A DNA stretch of 64,000 bases from Granulicella sp. WH15 (GTDB lineage: Bacteria; Acidobacteriota; Terriglobia; Terriglobales; Acidobacteriaceae): positions 3,410,001-3,474,000 of the forward strand of contig NZ_CP042596.1 of the NCBI RefSeq assembly GCF_009914315.1, read 5' to 3'. The notes under the pieces are model-generated. The model did not search any database. It was not told where the DNA came from and was given only the letters and a program-made list of their open reading frames with translations. Shown one piece after another: positions 55,454 to 62,978 of the stretch. The position numbers were made by a program, and so were the translations under genes. Numbering within the stretch: the stretch's first letter is position 1; every line of letters begins with the position of its first letter.

Positions 55454-55680
55454 GCCGCCACCGCCGTTTTCTGCTCATTTCGTGCCCGCTTCTGAAGTTC
55501 CCTCTCAAGTTCTTCTTCAACCCTGCGAGAGGACCGTAGGCCCATAGCCACATTACGAACATGTGCAGGCGTCAAGTCGAGCTTGCGAGCTATCTGCGAA
55601 TACATGCCGCGATTGCGCGAAGCTCTAATGGAGGCTTCCCGGACTGCGGTAAGATTGCGGGATGATTTATGCTTCGCCAC
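55450..55680 (-). CDS. Small HTH protein, first gene of the early operon
   Basis: About 76 residues from a GTG at 55680. The core MYSQIARKLDLTPAHVRNVA forms an HTH pattern followed by MGLRSSRRVEEELERELQKR. It is in the position of ner in Mu. The GTG at 55680 coincides with the transcription start expected from the TTGACA/TAAAGT promoter, so translation may be leaderless; an ATG at 55605 is the alternative. Confidence 0.55.
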   Translation of the reverse strand: MAKHKSSRNLTAVREASIRASRNRGMYSQIARKLDLTPAHVRNVAMGLRSSRRVEEELERELQKRARNEQKTAVAA

Positions 55681-55687
55681 AAAATGG

Positions 55688-55716
55688 ACTTTATTGGCTG
55701 CCAATATGACTGTCAA
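55688..55716 (-). promoter_or_regulatory. Candidate leftward early promoter
   Basis: On the minus strand, TTGACA (55716-55711) and TAAAGT (55693-55688) are separated by 17 bases. The -35 box lies within the first codons of the repressor gene, and a 13-bp palindrome fills much of the spacer. Confidence 0.5.
55693..55705. promoter_or_regulatory. Candidate repressor operator O1
   Basis: Perfect palindrome ATTGGCTGCCAAT, between the -35 and -10 boxes of the leftward promoter and ending one base before the repressor ATG. Confidence 0.55.
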
Positions 55717-56422
55717 GGAAAAAATTGGCTACCAATTCAAAGAACTCGGTGCGCAACTGAAAAAGTTGCGTCTGGAGGTGTTGCAGACCGATCAGAAAGG
55801 ACTCGCACGTCTTTTGGGGGTCTCGCAAACGATCATTTCGCAGTGGGAGAACGGCAGGTATAAACCCTCTGCAATGGCACTGATGGCAATTGGAAGAATG
55901 AAGGGGGCTGATAAGACTTACTGGTTCCGAGAGGCCGGGCAGGAATACGCAGATATTGAAGAGGTCGTTGACTCGTACAAGAAAGATCATCCAGATTGGG
56001 AACAAGGGGACTCTGGAACTCGAGGCATCCCACTATTGCGAGATCCAGCGGCAGCTGGCACGGGTCGGGCGATCGATCAGAACCAAATAGAAAGAACTCT
56101 CTGGATTCCCACAGATTGGCTTCCAAGCGGCGGGAAGCTATATGCGATCAAGATTATGGGCGATTCGATGAGTCCTGTTCTTGAGACCGGCTATGTAGTT
56201 ATCGTGGATGTAAGTCGCAAAGACCCCAAGGAGCTTGTCGGCAAAATGGTTCTTGCACGCGATGGCTCAGGCATGACGGTCAAATGGCTAAAACAAGATG
56301 GCGGGATATACATGTTAATGCCTCAACAGCCCTCAAAGCATTATCCAGTGCGAATATTCCAAAAGGGCTCTGATCTTGCCATAGTCGGCGCTGTCGTAAA
56401 TTGGACGGGTTGGCCCCCGTAG
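55706..56422 (+). CDS. LexA/CI-type phage repressor
   Basis: A 238-residue repressor with XRE HTH at about 28-66 (TDQKGLARLLGVSQTIISQW) and a peptidase S24 domain. The self-cleavage site is Ala117-Gly118 (PAAAGTG); the nucleophile is Ser154 (GDSMSP) and the base Lys193 (MTVKW). It should keep the early operon off and be inactivated by RecA after DNA damage. No Shine-Dalgarno sequence precedes the ATG at 55706. It reads away from the early operon, and two palindromes overlap its start. Confidence 0.92.
   Translation: MTVKEKIGYQFKELGAQLKKLRLEVLQTDQKGLARLLGVSQTIISQWENGRYKPSAMALMAIGRMKGADKTYWFREAGQEYADIEEVVDSYKKDHPDWEQGDSGTRGIPLLRDPAAAGTGRAIDQNQIERTLWIPTDWLPSGGKLYAIKIMGDSMSPVLETGYVVIVDVSRKDPKELVGKMVLARDGSGMTVKWLKQDGGIYMLMPQQPSKHYPVRIFQKGSDLAIVGAVVNWTGWPP
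55723..55737. promoter_or_regulatory. Candidate repressor operator O2
   Basis: Palindrome AATTGGCTACCAATT, inside codons 6-11 of the repressor gene, centred 31 bp from O1 (three helical turns) and matching it in the ATTGGCT.CCAAT core. Confidence 0.5.
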
Positions 56423-56442
56423 TTCTAGCAAAAGAGGACAGA

Positions 56443-56847
56443 ATGAAGAAGACTAGCATCGCAATTTTGCTGCTGCTCGCAACGCTGCACTGTATGGCAC
56501 AGAATCCGCCATCTTTGCGTCAAGTCTTCAAAGACAAGACGCTTGAGGCAATACAGGATACTGATGGAATCGACGTTTTATCGTCGGAGATGGCCTATTC
56601 TCTGAACTTTCTGAATGCTAGGAAGAGTGTCATGGCGGCAGCGCGGAGTGCTGTGGGACAGAATGAACTAAAGGTCGCCAACTTTCTTTGGAGATACCTG
56701 GAATGGACCAAAACATGTCGTATCACTCAAGCGGCAGGTTCATCGTCCGATGCATTCAAGTCTTGCCTAGCCAATAAAGATGCTATGAGGTCTAGCGCTC
56801 TGGAAGCCGCTGGAATTGATGAAGTGAAAGTCTATCCAAGACTTTAG
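56443..56847 (+). CDS. Small exported protein beside the repressor
   Basis: A 134-residue protein with a signal peptide (MKKTSIAILLLLATLHCMAQ). The mature part has two Cys (TCRITQ...FKSCLANK) that may pair, and helical segments. AGAGGA lies five bases before the ATG at 56443; the gene reads in the same direction as the repressor, 20 bases later. It is likely expressed in lysogens, a typical moron position. Function unknown. Confidence 0.7.
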   Translation: MKKTSIAILLLLATLHCMAQNPPSLRQVFKDKTLEAIQDTDGIDVLSSEMAYSLNFLNARKSVMAAARSAVGQNELKVANFLWRYLEWTKTCRITQAAGSSSDAFKSCLANKDAMRSSALEAAGIDEVKVYPRL

Positions 56848-56914
56848 GGTCAGATTTACCTAATCAGTACTTTCGCCTTTACTTCGCCTTTGGTTTCGAG
56901 CTACGCTCAGGCGA

Positions 56915-57718
56915 ATGAAGATTCCTCAATCCCCATTCGCGTGGCCTGGTGGTAAGCGTGCGCTCAAGAACACGCTGCTCGGGCTGATCCCTGAACATCG
57001 CATCTATGTCGAGGTCTTCGCCGGATCGGCCAAGCTGCTCTTCGCCAAACCCGCGTCAGAGCGCGAGATTATGAACGATCTGAACGGGGAGGTGGTGAAC
57101 TTCTTCCGTGTGGCTAAGCACCGGCCCGCTGCCCTGGCGGAGATGTTCGATCACGAGATCGTCCATGCGGGCCGCTTCCGCGAGCTGCTCGCCTCACCCG
57201 AGCAGCCTGACGAGCTGCAGCGGGCGCTCCGCTTCGTTTATCTCGCCTGGTACTCCTACGGCTCCAAGGGAGAACACTTCGCAGGCTCGAGCGCCAAGGG
57301 ATGCCAGGGCAACAAGCTGCGCCGCTCGCTCGACCGCGTGCGGGATCTGCTCGACCAGACGGCTGCCCGGCTGCGCAACGTGCTGATCGAGCAGCGAGAC
57401 TTCGCGGAGATCCTCACGCGCTACGACTCGGCTGAGAGCTTCCTCTATCTCGATCCGCCCTATGTTCACTTCCAGCCGAACGGACGCTATGACGCTCTGA
57501 GCGAAGAGCGCCGCATGGAACTCTTCGAGCTGCTCGCGGGTCTGAAGGGCAAGTTCCTCATGAGCTTCGATGATTGCTCTGAGGTGCGGCAGCTCGCCCG
57601 CAAGCATGGCCTCAAGACGATGAAGGTCGCGGTGGGTTACTCGCTGGGTAGCAGCCAGGAGGCACGGTCCCGCAAAGCGGCAGAGCTGCTCCTGGCAAAC
57701 TACACGCTTCCCAAGTAG
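56915..57718 (+). CDS. DNA adenine methyltransferase (D12 class, Dam-like)
   Basis: A 267-residue N6-adenine methyltransferase. The start SPFAWPGGKRALKNTLLGLI and motif YVEVFAGSAKLLFAKP (cofactor site) are followed by the catalytic DPPY at 180-183 (LYLDPPYVHF). The specificity region between the two is short. It may protect phage DNA from host restriction or mark it for regulation. It is GC-richer than the genes either side, which suggests separate acquisition. Confidence 0.92.
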   Translation: MKIPQSPFAWPGGKRALKNTLLGLIPEHRIYVEVFAGSAKLLFAKPASEREIMNDLNGEVVNFFRVAKHRPAALAEMFDHEIVHAGRFRELLASPEQPDELQRALRFVYLAWYSYGSKGEHFAGSSAKGCQGNKLRRSLDRVRDLLDQTAARLRNVLIEQRDFAEILTRYDSAESFLYLDPPYVHFQPNGRYDALSEERRMELFELLAGLKGKFLMSFDDCSEVRQLARKHGLKTMKVAVGYSLGSSQEARSRKAAELLLANYTLPK

Positions 57719-57806
57719 GTGATTATTTTTAGAAATAAGCCTTGACCGGGAATAGTCGCTCAAGTATATTTTTCTCAGAGGTAACCAACCTCACTAGGAG
57801 TTTCAA

Positions 57807-58169
57807 ATGGAGAAGGCATTCAAAGTATTCGCGGACGCTGACAACAATGGTCGAGATGCACACACATATCCCACCCACCTGCTTTGTGTTGAGTCCTATA
57901 AGTCAGTTGAGACGGCTGAAAACGGCCATGACCGGGTCCTTGTTGACTATCAAGAGTATCTGACCGAGTGCCATTCTCTTGAGCAGGCCCAAGATCTGAT
58001 GATTTGTAATGTCTCCGGTCATAACTCTCGGGGCCGCTTCGCTGTCGTGATGATTCGTGACTTGGCCAACGCGACGAAGCGCGATGGTGAGTGGTTCGAC
58101 GCTCCAGCGCTTCGCCTTTTCGATAAGCCCCTTAGTTGCGTCAAGGGCTTTCCTCCGTTGGCGTCATAA
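57807..58169 (+). CDS. Small phage protein of unknown function
   Basis: A 120-residue soluble protein with no recognised family: MEKAFKVFADADNNGRDAHT at the start, FAVVMIRDLANATKRDGEWF near the end. CACTAGGAGTTTCAA precedes the ATG (AGGAG, six bases), a good ribosome-binding site. It lies between the methylase and a DNA-binding-like gene. Confidence 0.65.
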   Translation: MEKAFKVFADADNNGRDAHTYPTHLLCVESYKSVETAENGHDRVLVDYQEYLTECHSLEQAQDLMICNVSGHNSRGRFAVVMIRDLANATKRDGEWFDAPALRLFDKPLSCVKGFPPLAS

Positions 58170-58260
58170 GCTCCGCCGCGCCCAACTAGGGGTAAGCGGT
58201 GCGTCTGAGGGTGGTACCTCGGTGCCGGTACGTAACCCGGCGAAGAATCCGGAGGCAATC

Positions 58261-58629
58261 ATGCCAAGAAAGAAGATACCGATTGCCGGTCCTGGCCGGT
58301 GGCGGATTTGGACGGAAGAGGAATTGGCGTTCCTGAGACGAGCATTCGCGACTACTACAAATGCGAAAATCGCCACAAAATTGGGGCGAACGGCGAAATC
58401 CATAGGCTATGCGGCAGGAAATTTGGGGCTGACAAAAAGCGCGGAGCATCGCTCAGAACAGTCACATCGAGTTGCAATTCATACGGCTAGAACCTCTGAG
58501 GAGATGGCGGCGATCGGATCGATCGGCGGCAAGATTGGGGGGAAAGCCCGCGCTGAAGCACTTACTCCGGCTGCGCGAAAAAAGATTGCCAAGAATGCTG
58601 TCGACACTCGTTGGGCTAAGAAGGATTGA
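58261..58629 (+). CDS. Small HTH/SANT-like DNA-binding phage protein
   Basis: A 122-residue basic protein. Residues 12-60 (RWRIWTEEELAFLRRAFATT, NAKIATKLGRTAKSIGYAAG) form a SANT/HTH pattern (W-x-EEE-L...IA..LGRT..SI). The C-terminal part resembles a short KGG-like repeat (GSIGGKIGGKARAEALTPAA). GGAGG lies six bases before the ATG at 58261; an open stretch upstream is not coding-like. A terminator follows. Confidence 0.72.
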   Translation: MPRKKIPIAGPGRWRIWTEEELAFLRRAFATTTNAKIATKLGRTAKSIGYAAGNLGLTKSAEHRSEQSHRVAIHTARTSEEMAAIGSIGGKIGGKARAEALTPAARKKIAKNAVDTRWAKKD

Positions 58630-58642
58630 TCGATTGTGAAAG

Positions 58643-58673
58643 CAGCCGCCTCGCTAAGCGAGGCGGCTTTTGC
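58643..58673 (+). terminator. Rho-independent terminator
   Basis: Stem AGCCGCCTCGC / GCGAGGCGGCT with a short loop and a T run. It separates the repressor-side transcript from the late region. Confidence 0.88.
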
Positions 58674-58831
58674 TTTTAGGGCCAACCTCTCCAATTGATT
58701 CACCCATAAATTGCATATCTAGAGAGCGCACTTACTCTCCAACTACGACCTCGCGGTCAGCGTCCTGTGCATTCGCAACCACTTATCTCAAAAGGAAAGG
58801 AGGTCGCGGGAAGTGCCAGAGCCCTCGTAGT

Positions 58832-58859
58832 CGGGATGTCTGCCTTGGCAGACATCCCG
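58832..58859. promoter_or_regulatory. Perfect 28-bp palindrome upstream of the late operon
   Basis: CGGGATGTCTGCC / GGCAGACATCCCG, 13-bp arms around TT, 31 bases before the endolysin ATG. No T run follows, so it is not a usual terminator. It could be the site of the late-gene activator or an RNA hairpin in the late leader. The rest of 58674-58890 holds no gene. Confidence 0.6.
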
Positions 58860-58890
58860 GTCGAGTGAAAGCCGTGGTCAGGGGAGTTAC

Positions 58891-59397
58891 ATGGCGACAC
58901 CGGAACAGATGGCGAGACTTCGTGCGGCGGTGCCAGCAGCTCAAGCTACGCAGGCAAGGTGGCATGTTCCCGCGTCTGTCACCCTGGCCCAGTGGATCAT
59001 CGAGAGTTCCTGGGGAGCTTCCGAACTAGCAGTCAAGGCGAACAATTATTTCGGCATCAAGCAGTCGCATATTGGTGCTCCGAACACTTACGTTGAATTC
59101 CTCACCGCAGAGTATGTGAAGGGTAAGCGTGTCCTTGTCCACGCTCTCTTCGCTCGCTATCAAAGCGAAGCCGATAGCTTCGAAGCTCATGGAGCCTTGC
59201 TCGCTACCGCTGCAAGATATCGTGCGGCGATGGGCTATGCGGAGTTTCCCTTCAATTTCGCACTCGCACTTCAGCATGCGGGTTATTCAACCTCTGCGAG
59301 CTATGCCTCTAGCCTGGTCGCGCTCATGCGCGATTACAACCTCACGCAATACGACACACTCCCGCAGCCCCCGGCTGCAGAAACGGAAGTTGCGTAA
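58891..59397 (+). CDS. Endolysin, glucosaminidase (GH73) domain
   Basis: A 168-residue peptidoglycan hydrolase. The GH73 pattern is VTLAQWIIESSWGASELAVK, with catalytic Glu in the WIIESSWG part, then ANNYFGIKQS, and FARYQSEADSFEAHGALLAT. It cuts the glycan strand at lysis. No signal peptide, so it relies on a holin. It is the first gene of the late region, as in Mu, and its stop overlaps the next ATG (TAATG). Confidence 0.88.
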   Translation: MATPEQMARLRAAVPAAQATQARWHVPASVTLAQWIIESSWGASELAVKANNYFGIKQSHIGAPNTYVEFLTAEYVKGKRVLVHALFARYQSEADSFEAHGALLATAARYRAAMGYAEFPFNFALALQHAGYSTSASYASSLVALMRDYNLTQYDTLPQPPAAETEVA

Positions 59398-60239
59398 TGG
59401 ACCCTATTGCTCTGACGCGCGATCAGTTCACCGCCGCCGTCACACTGCTTCACGAAAAGTACGACGTTGTGGTGTCCGGTGATGAGGGCACGATCGAGCA
59501 CAGTGGTGTGACTGCCACATATAGCTACGACGGCACCGCACTCACGCTGGCAATTACCAAGAAGCCCTGGTACGTCTCCGAAGGGTATGTCGAAGGCCAG
59601 ATCCTTGCATGGTTCGGGCAGCACTCCTCCGGTATCTCGGTCGCTCCCAAGGCGATTGTGGCGCTCGTACTGTGCTTCTCGCTGATGTTCGGCCTCACCG
59701 GCTGCACAGTCAAGCAGCAGGCCGACGCCAAGGCCGTCGTCGCGAAGATCGTCAGCTACGAACCGGAAGTCGTCCTGGCTGTCGACGCGCTTTCGACGAC
59801 GCTTGCAACCTTCGCGCCTGCGGACGCCGCGCTGATCTCTGCGGCACAGCAGACCTTCGATGCAGCCTTCGCCGCGCTGAAGGTCGCGTGCGATGACTAT
59901 ACGGCGACTCCGAACGATGGGACGCTGGCCAGCATCTCGACCGCGCTGCAGCAGGTGCTGGCCGTCAACGCCAACCAGTTCCTCGCGGCAACCCACATCA
60001 CCAACCCGGTAAGCGTGGCGGCGGCGAAGACTGCCATCGTCGCGGTCCGCGAGGTATTACTGCTGATGGACGGCGCTCTGCAGACCACGCAGACGCCTGC
60101 TCAGAACGCCGCTGTCGCCGAGGCTCGCACGCTGAAACTGCGGGACATCGCGCCCTATCTGGACAAGCACAAGGTAGAAATGGCGACCGGCCACAACTTT
60201 CATGTGGTCTATGCCTACGAGACCTCTCAGGGGTTCTAA
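59397..60239 (+). CDS. Late protein with an internal lipoprotein signal (possible two products)
   Basis: A 280-residue protein. Residues 1-85 form a small soluble domain (ALTRDQFTAAVTLLHEKYDV). Residues 88-103 then form a hydrophobic stretch ending in the lipobox LTGC. The remainder is helical and periplasm-like. An internal GTG at 59658 (residue 88) has AAGG five bases upstream and would yield a normal lipoprotein starting VALVLCFSLMFGLTGC, perhaps an outer spanin-like subunit. So two proteins may share this frame. It overlaps the endolysin stop. Confidence 0.65.
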   Translation: MDPIALTRDQFTAAVTLLHEKYDVVVSGDEGTIEHSGVTATYSYDGTALTLAITKKPWYVSEGYVEGQILAWFGQHSSGISVAPKAIVALVLCFSLMFGLTGCTVKQQADAKAVVAKIVSYEPEVVLAVDALSTTLATFAPADAALISAAQQTFDAAFAALKVACDDYTATPNDGTLASISTALQQVLAVNANQFLAATHITNPVSVAAAKTAIVAVREVLLLMDGALQTTQTPAQNAAVAEARTLKLRDIAPYLDKHKVEMATGHNFHVVYAYETSQGF

Positions 60240-60260
60240 GCCTGAGAGAGGCATAGCGAC

Positions 60261-60290
60261 GCGGGCGGCTCCCCTAAAGGTGCCGCCCGC
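60261..60290 (+). terminator. GC-rich hairpin in the late operon
   Basis: Stem GCGGGCGGC / GCCGCCCGC around 12 bases, without a T run. It may be a weak terminator or an mRNA-stabilising hairpin. Confidence 0.4.
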
Positions 60291-60316
60291 AATAAACAGA
60301 GTTTGAGGAGGGGTAA

Positions 60317-60544
60317 ATGTCGAAATTGAGTGCAGAGCAGGAAGCGGACCTCGACCATGCATATGGCTACCACGCGCCATCACCCGATCAGATCGAGCGG
60401 TATGCGGCGATCAACGCAGCCGCCAAGAACTTCGAGCGTGTCGTCCTGGAACAGTGTCCGTCCAGCGCCGACCGTAGCGCGGCTCAGCGCCAGATCCGCG
60501 ATGCGCGGATGACGGCCAACCGGTCCATCGCACTTCACAAGTGA
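60317..60544 (+). CDS. Acb2/Tad1-hairpin-like protein, putative cyclic-nucleotide sponge
   Basis: A 75-residue helical protein. The pattern HAPSPDQIERYAAINAAAKN, then CPSSADRSAAQRQIRDARMT and ANRSIALHK, follows the Acb2/Tad1 hairpin family (H.P....RY..I...AK...., CP.S.DRS.A...+..A.M.AN.SIA). In phages these proteins trap cyclic signal nucleotides and block CBASS or Thoeris defence. The identity is judged from the pattern alone. GAGGAGGGG precedes the ATG; it lies in the late operon, where such genes often sit. Confidence 0.6.
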   Translation: MSKLSAEQEADLDHAYGYHAPSPDQIERYAAINAAAKNFERVVLEQCPSSADRSAAQRQIRDARMTANRSIALHK

Positions 60545-60550
60545 GGCGCG

Positions 60551-60736
60551 ATGGAGGCGCTTCCGTACTTGACGGCCCGCTATGAGCGGGCCTGCGAGGG
60601 CAAGGAAAGGCACCCGACCGAGGCGGCCGCCAGCGCGGCGCTGAAGGTTTACCAGGATGCAGGGACGTTGCGAACGGCGAGCGGCCTGCACCCATACGAA
60701 TGTGAGTTTTGCCGGGAGTGGCATCTCGGGCATTAG
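60551..60736 (+). CDS. Small CxxC...WHxG phage protein
   Basis: A 61-residue protein ending LHPYECEFCREWHLGH. This YxCxxCxxWHxG signature occurs in many tiny phage and plasmid proteins of unknown role; it suggests a zinc knuckle. It begins seven bases after the Acb2-like gene. Confidence 0.7.
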   Translation: MEALPYLTARYERACEGKERHPTEAAASAALKVYQDAGTLRTASGLHPYECEFCREWHLGH

Positions 60737-60748
60737 GGAGGGGTTGAG

Positions 60749-60952
60749 ATGCGCATCATCCGCGAAGGAATCCAGGCAGCGCAGCAGGTCGTCAGGTTCG
60801 ACTGCAGCCGCTGCCACGCGATGTTCGAGGCTACGGCGAAAGAGGTTACGTTCGTCGCAGATTTTCGGGACGGCGATTACCTGTCGATCGCGTGTCCGAC
60901 GTGCAAAGACACTTGCACGCGGGCAGCGCCTCAGGGCTTCGTCAGCTGGTGA
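60749..60952 (+). CDS. Small zinc-ribbon phage protein
   Basis: A 67-residue protein with CSRC and CPTCKDTC motifs about 30 residues apart, typical of a single zinc ribbon, separated by beta-like segments (VRFDCSRCHAMFEATAKEVT). GGGAGGGG precedes the ATG. Function unknown. Confidence 0.7.
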   Translation: MRIIREGIQAAQQVVRFDCSRCHAMFEATAKEVTFVADFRDGDYLSIACPTCKDTCTRAAPQGFVSW

Positions 60953-61036
60953 GTGGGTAGTAAGGGGGCGCAATAATTCGCGCCACGCGTGGCAGGTATT
61001 TTTCTGCGCAAATTTGAGGCATCTGGGAGGGTGAGT

Positions 61037-61402
61037 ATGAGGACGGTTAGGGAGTGGTTGGCTGGAAAGAAGACTTACCTGCTGGCAGGGGTGCTCCTAC
61101 TGGCTGCGATCGCGCTGCTGTTGACCGGGCAGTTGACCCCGACGTCGGCGATGACTTTGCTCCTTGTTGGCGCGTTCGGTTTCCCGGTCACGTTCCGGTC
61201 CGCGATCAAACGCCATGAACAGGACGTCTTGACGATTCTCCAGCAGATCGCGCTTGCCGGTGTGTACATGAGATCGCATAACTCGGCGGGGGCAGAGGGT
61301 GCTCTCAAGCAAAGCCTCGGCGATGCGGTCACATTGGGCCGCGAGCTGCAGTCGGAGGGCGTCACCGGCCCGCAGCTCGTGCAGGAGACTCCCGCCAAAT
61401 GA
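61037..61402 (+). CDS. Holin-like membrane protein
   Basis: A 121-residue protein with two hydrophobic helices (KTYLLAGVLLLAAIALLLTG, MTLLLVGAFGFPVTFRSAIK) and a charged soluble C-terminus. Its position after the endolysin group and its two-helix shape suggest a holin. GGGAGG lies upstream of the ATG at 61037. Its stop overlaps the next ATG (ATGA). Confidence 0.65.
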   Translation: MRTVREWLAGKKTYLLAGVLLLAAIALLLTGQLTPTSAMTLLLVGAFGFPVTFRSAIKRHEQDVLTILQQIALAGVYMRSHNSAGAEGALKQSLGDAVTLGRELQSEGVTGPQLVQETPAK

Positions 61403-61923
61403 CCCAGCTCAACATCCCCGGTGCCGCGCCAGGCGGTGCGGCACCCGGCTCCCAATCGACCGACATGCGCCGGAAGCTTGGACAGGCATTCATCATCGGC
61501 GGCAGCTTCTTCGGGGGCGGCTCAGTCATTTATGCGCTGGTGGAGCTGGTCCGCACCAACCCCGATAAAGGGTTCGAGCTGCTTGAGAAGTGGGGGCCGT
61601 GGTACTTCCTCGCCATGTTCGCGCTGTGGGTTGTCTACGGGATATCGCTTCGGCTCCTCGAAGTCCTCTCGAAGCTCGGAGATCGCTTCGCAGGTTCGAT
61701 GGACCGGGTTGCGGATGAACAGGTGAAGCTGGCCGCTGCCGCACGCGATCAGGCAGATGCAATGCAACGCACCGCCGACCGCGATGACCGCGACCAGGAG
61801 CGCATGGCGACGTTGGTGGACTATGCGGGCCAAAAGAGCCGTGAGGCTGCTGAAGGGCTATCCAGCTTGAGCGGCATCGTGACGAAGATGGCAGCGCAGG
61901 TAGAAGAGCTGACCAAGAAATAA
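61399..61923 (+). CDS. Membrane protein with coiled-coil tail, lysis or DUF2730-like
   Basis: A 174-residue protein with two hydrophobic segments (FIIGGSFFGGGSVIYALVEL, WYFLAMFALWVVYGISLRLL) and a long polar coiled coil (DEQVKLAAAARDQADAMQRT and beyond). In Mu a membrane/coiled-coil gene of this type sits just before the terminase genes, so a spanin or DUF2730-type role is suggested. Confidence 0.65.
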   Translation: MTQLNIPGAAPGGAAPGSQSTDMRRKLGQAFIIGGSFFGGGSVIYALVELVRTNPDKGFELLEKWGPWYFLAMFALWVVYGISLRLLEVLSKLGDRFAGSMDRVADEQVKLAAAARDQADAMQRTADRDDRDQERMATLVDYAGQKSREAAEGLSSLSGIVTKMAAQVEELTKK

Positions 61924-61941
61924 ACGAAAGACGAGGGTGAG

Positions 61942-62262
61942 ATGGAAAACAGGCTTGACGATGCAGTTCGTGATGGCAGGGCGCGAGGCGCGATCCTTGA
62001 GCTGGTGCGCAGGCGGCATCGCGCACAGAACAGCCGCTTCGATCATGTCGAGCTGTGGCACATGCTGCGCGGCATCGGGATCGACGTCGGCGAGAACGAC
62101 GTCATCACTTATCTGCAGGATCTCGAAGTGCTCGAGCTGATCGAGTTCGCGACTGATAAGGATCGGCGTACGAATCGCACGTCGATCACCCACATCCAGC
62201 TCTGCGCCCGTGGCCTGCGTCTGCTCGACGGCAAGATCACCGAAGACACCGTCCTGCTCTGA
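61942..62262 (+). CDS. Winged-helix phage protein (Mu gp26-like position)
   Basis: A 106-residue protein with a winged-HTH pattern (ILELVRRRHRAQNSRFDHVE, LWHMLRGIGIDVGENDVITY, LQDLEVLELIEFATDKDRRT). It lies between the membrane protein and the small terminase, the place of gp26 in Mu. A DNA-contact role in packaging is possible. AGGGTGAG precedes the ATG. Confidence 0.72.
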   Translation: MENRLDDAVRDGRARGAILELVRRRHRAQNSRFDHVELWHMLRGIGIDVGENDVITYLQDLEVLELIEFATDKDRRTNRTSITHIQLCARGLRLLDGKITEDTVLL

Positions 62263-62273
62263 GGTACTGACGA

Positions 62274-62978
62274 ATGGCCAAGACGGGTGATGCTCGCAAA
62301 ACGAAACAACCGCTCAAGATCGATCGACTGCCCATCAGTGTGCATGAGGCGATCCTGCACCTGCGTAACGTCATGGGTAAGACGTGGCAGGAGATTGAGG
62401 AGCTGTCTGCGGAGCCGGTTGGTGATGGCAAGCCGGGATTTGTCGAGTGGGAGAAGCTGGAGACGCCTGTGCTCGAGCTGTTTCCGGACATGCGCATCCC
62501 TCACTCGAATCTGCACCGCTGGTATGACATCCGCGTCGATCAGGTTCAGCGCGATGTAGTGGCCCGCTCCGAACAGGCGCGGAAGATCGCCGAAGCATTT
62601 GCCACCTCTGTCGTAAAGGATGGCGATCAGGCCGTGCTGAACGCCGCACGCGATACGTTCATGTCCGTGCTGTCTGAGAATGGCTCTGTGAAGGGGCGCG
62701 AGAATGCAGCCAAGGCCCTCATCGTACTCGGCGAAGTGATGCAGAGGGCGCGAGCGAATGATATCCGCGAGCGCCGTGTTGCAGTCGATGAACGCAAGAT
62801 GGCGCAGATGGAGAAGGACGCCGAGCTGCGTCGCAAGCGTATGGACGAAGAGACCGCCAGGGCGTCGAAGAAAGCTGCGAAGGGCGTTGTTACTCAGGAA
62901 GACATCGACAGGCTGCGCGAGCGTGTCTTCGGCTTGCCGCCGTTGGCGAAGGTAGAGGCGAATGCAGCGCACAGCTAA
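62274..62978 (+). CDS. Terminase small subunit (DUF3486, Mu gp27-like)
   Basis: A 234-residue protein with the DUF3486 pattern: RLPISVHEAILHLRNVMGKT, a helical middle (PHSNLHRWYDIRVDQVQRDV) and a basic coiled-coil tail (RRKRMDEETARASKKAAKGV). It recognises phage ends and starts DNA packaging. It overlaps the large terminase ORF by 17 bases. Confidence 0.83.
   Translation: MAKTGDARKTKQPLKIDRLPISVHEAILHLRNVMGKTWQEIEELSAEPVGDGKPGFVEWEKLETPVLELFPDMRIPHSNLHRWYDIRVDQVQRDVVARSEQARKIAEAFATSVVKDGDQAVLNAARDTFMSVLSENGSVKGRENAAKALIVLGEVMQRARANDIRERRVAVDERKMAQMEKDAELRRKRMDEETARASKKAAKGVVTQEDIDRLRERVFGLPPLAKVEANAAHS

Noticed and set aside
58832..58859. Rho-independent terminator
   Set aside because: No T run follows; a true terminator is present upstream at 58643.
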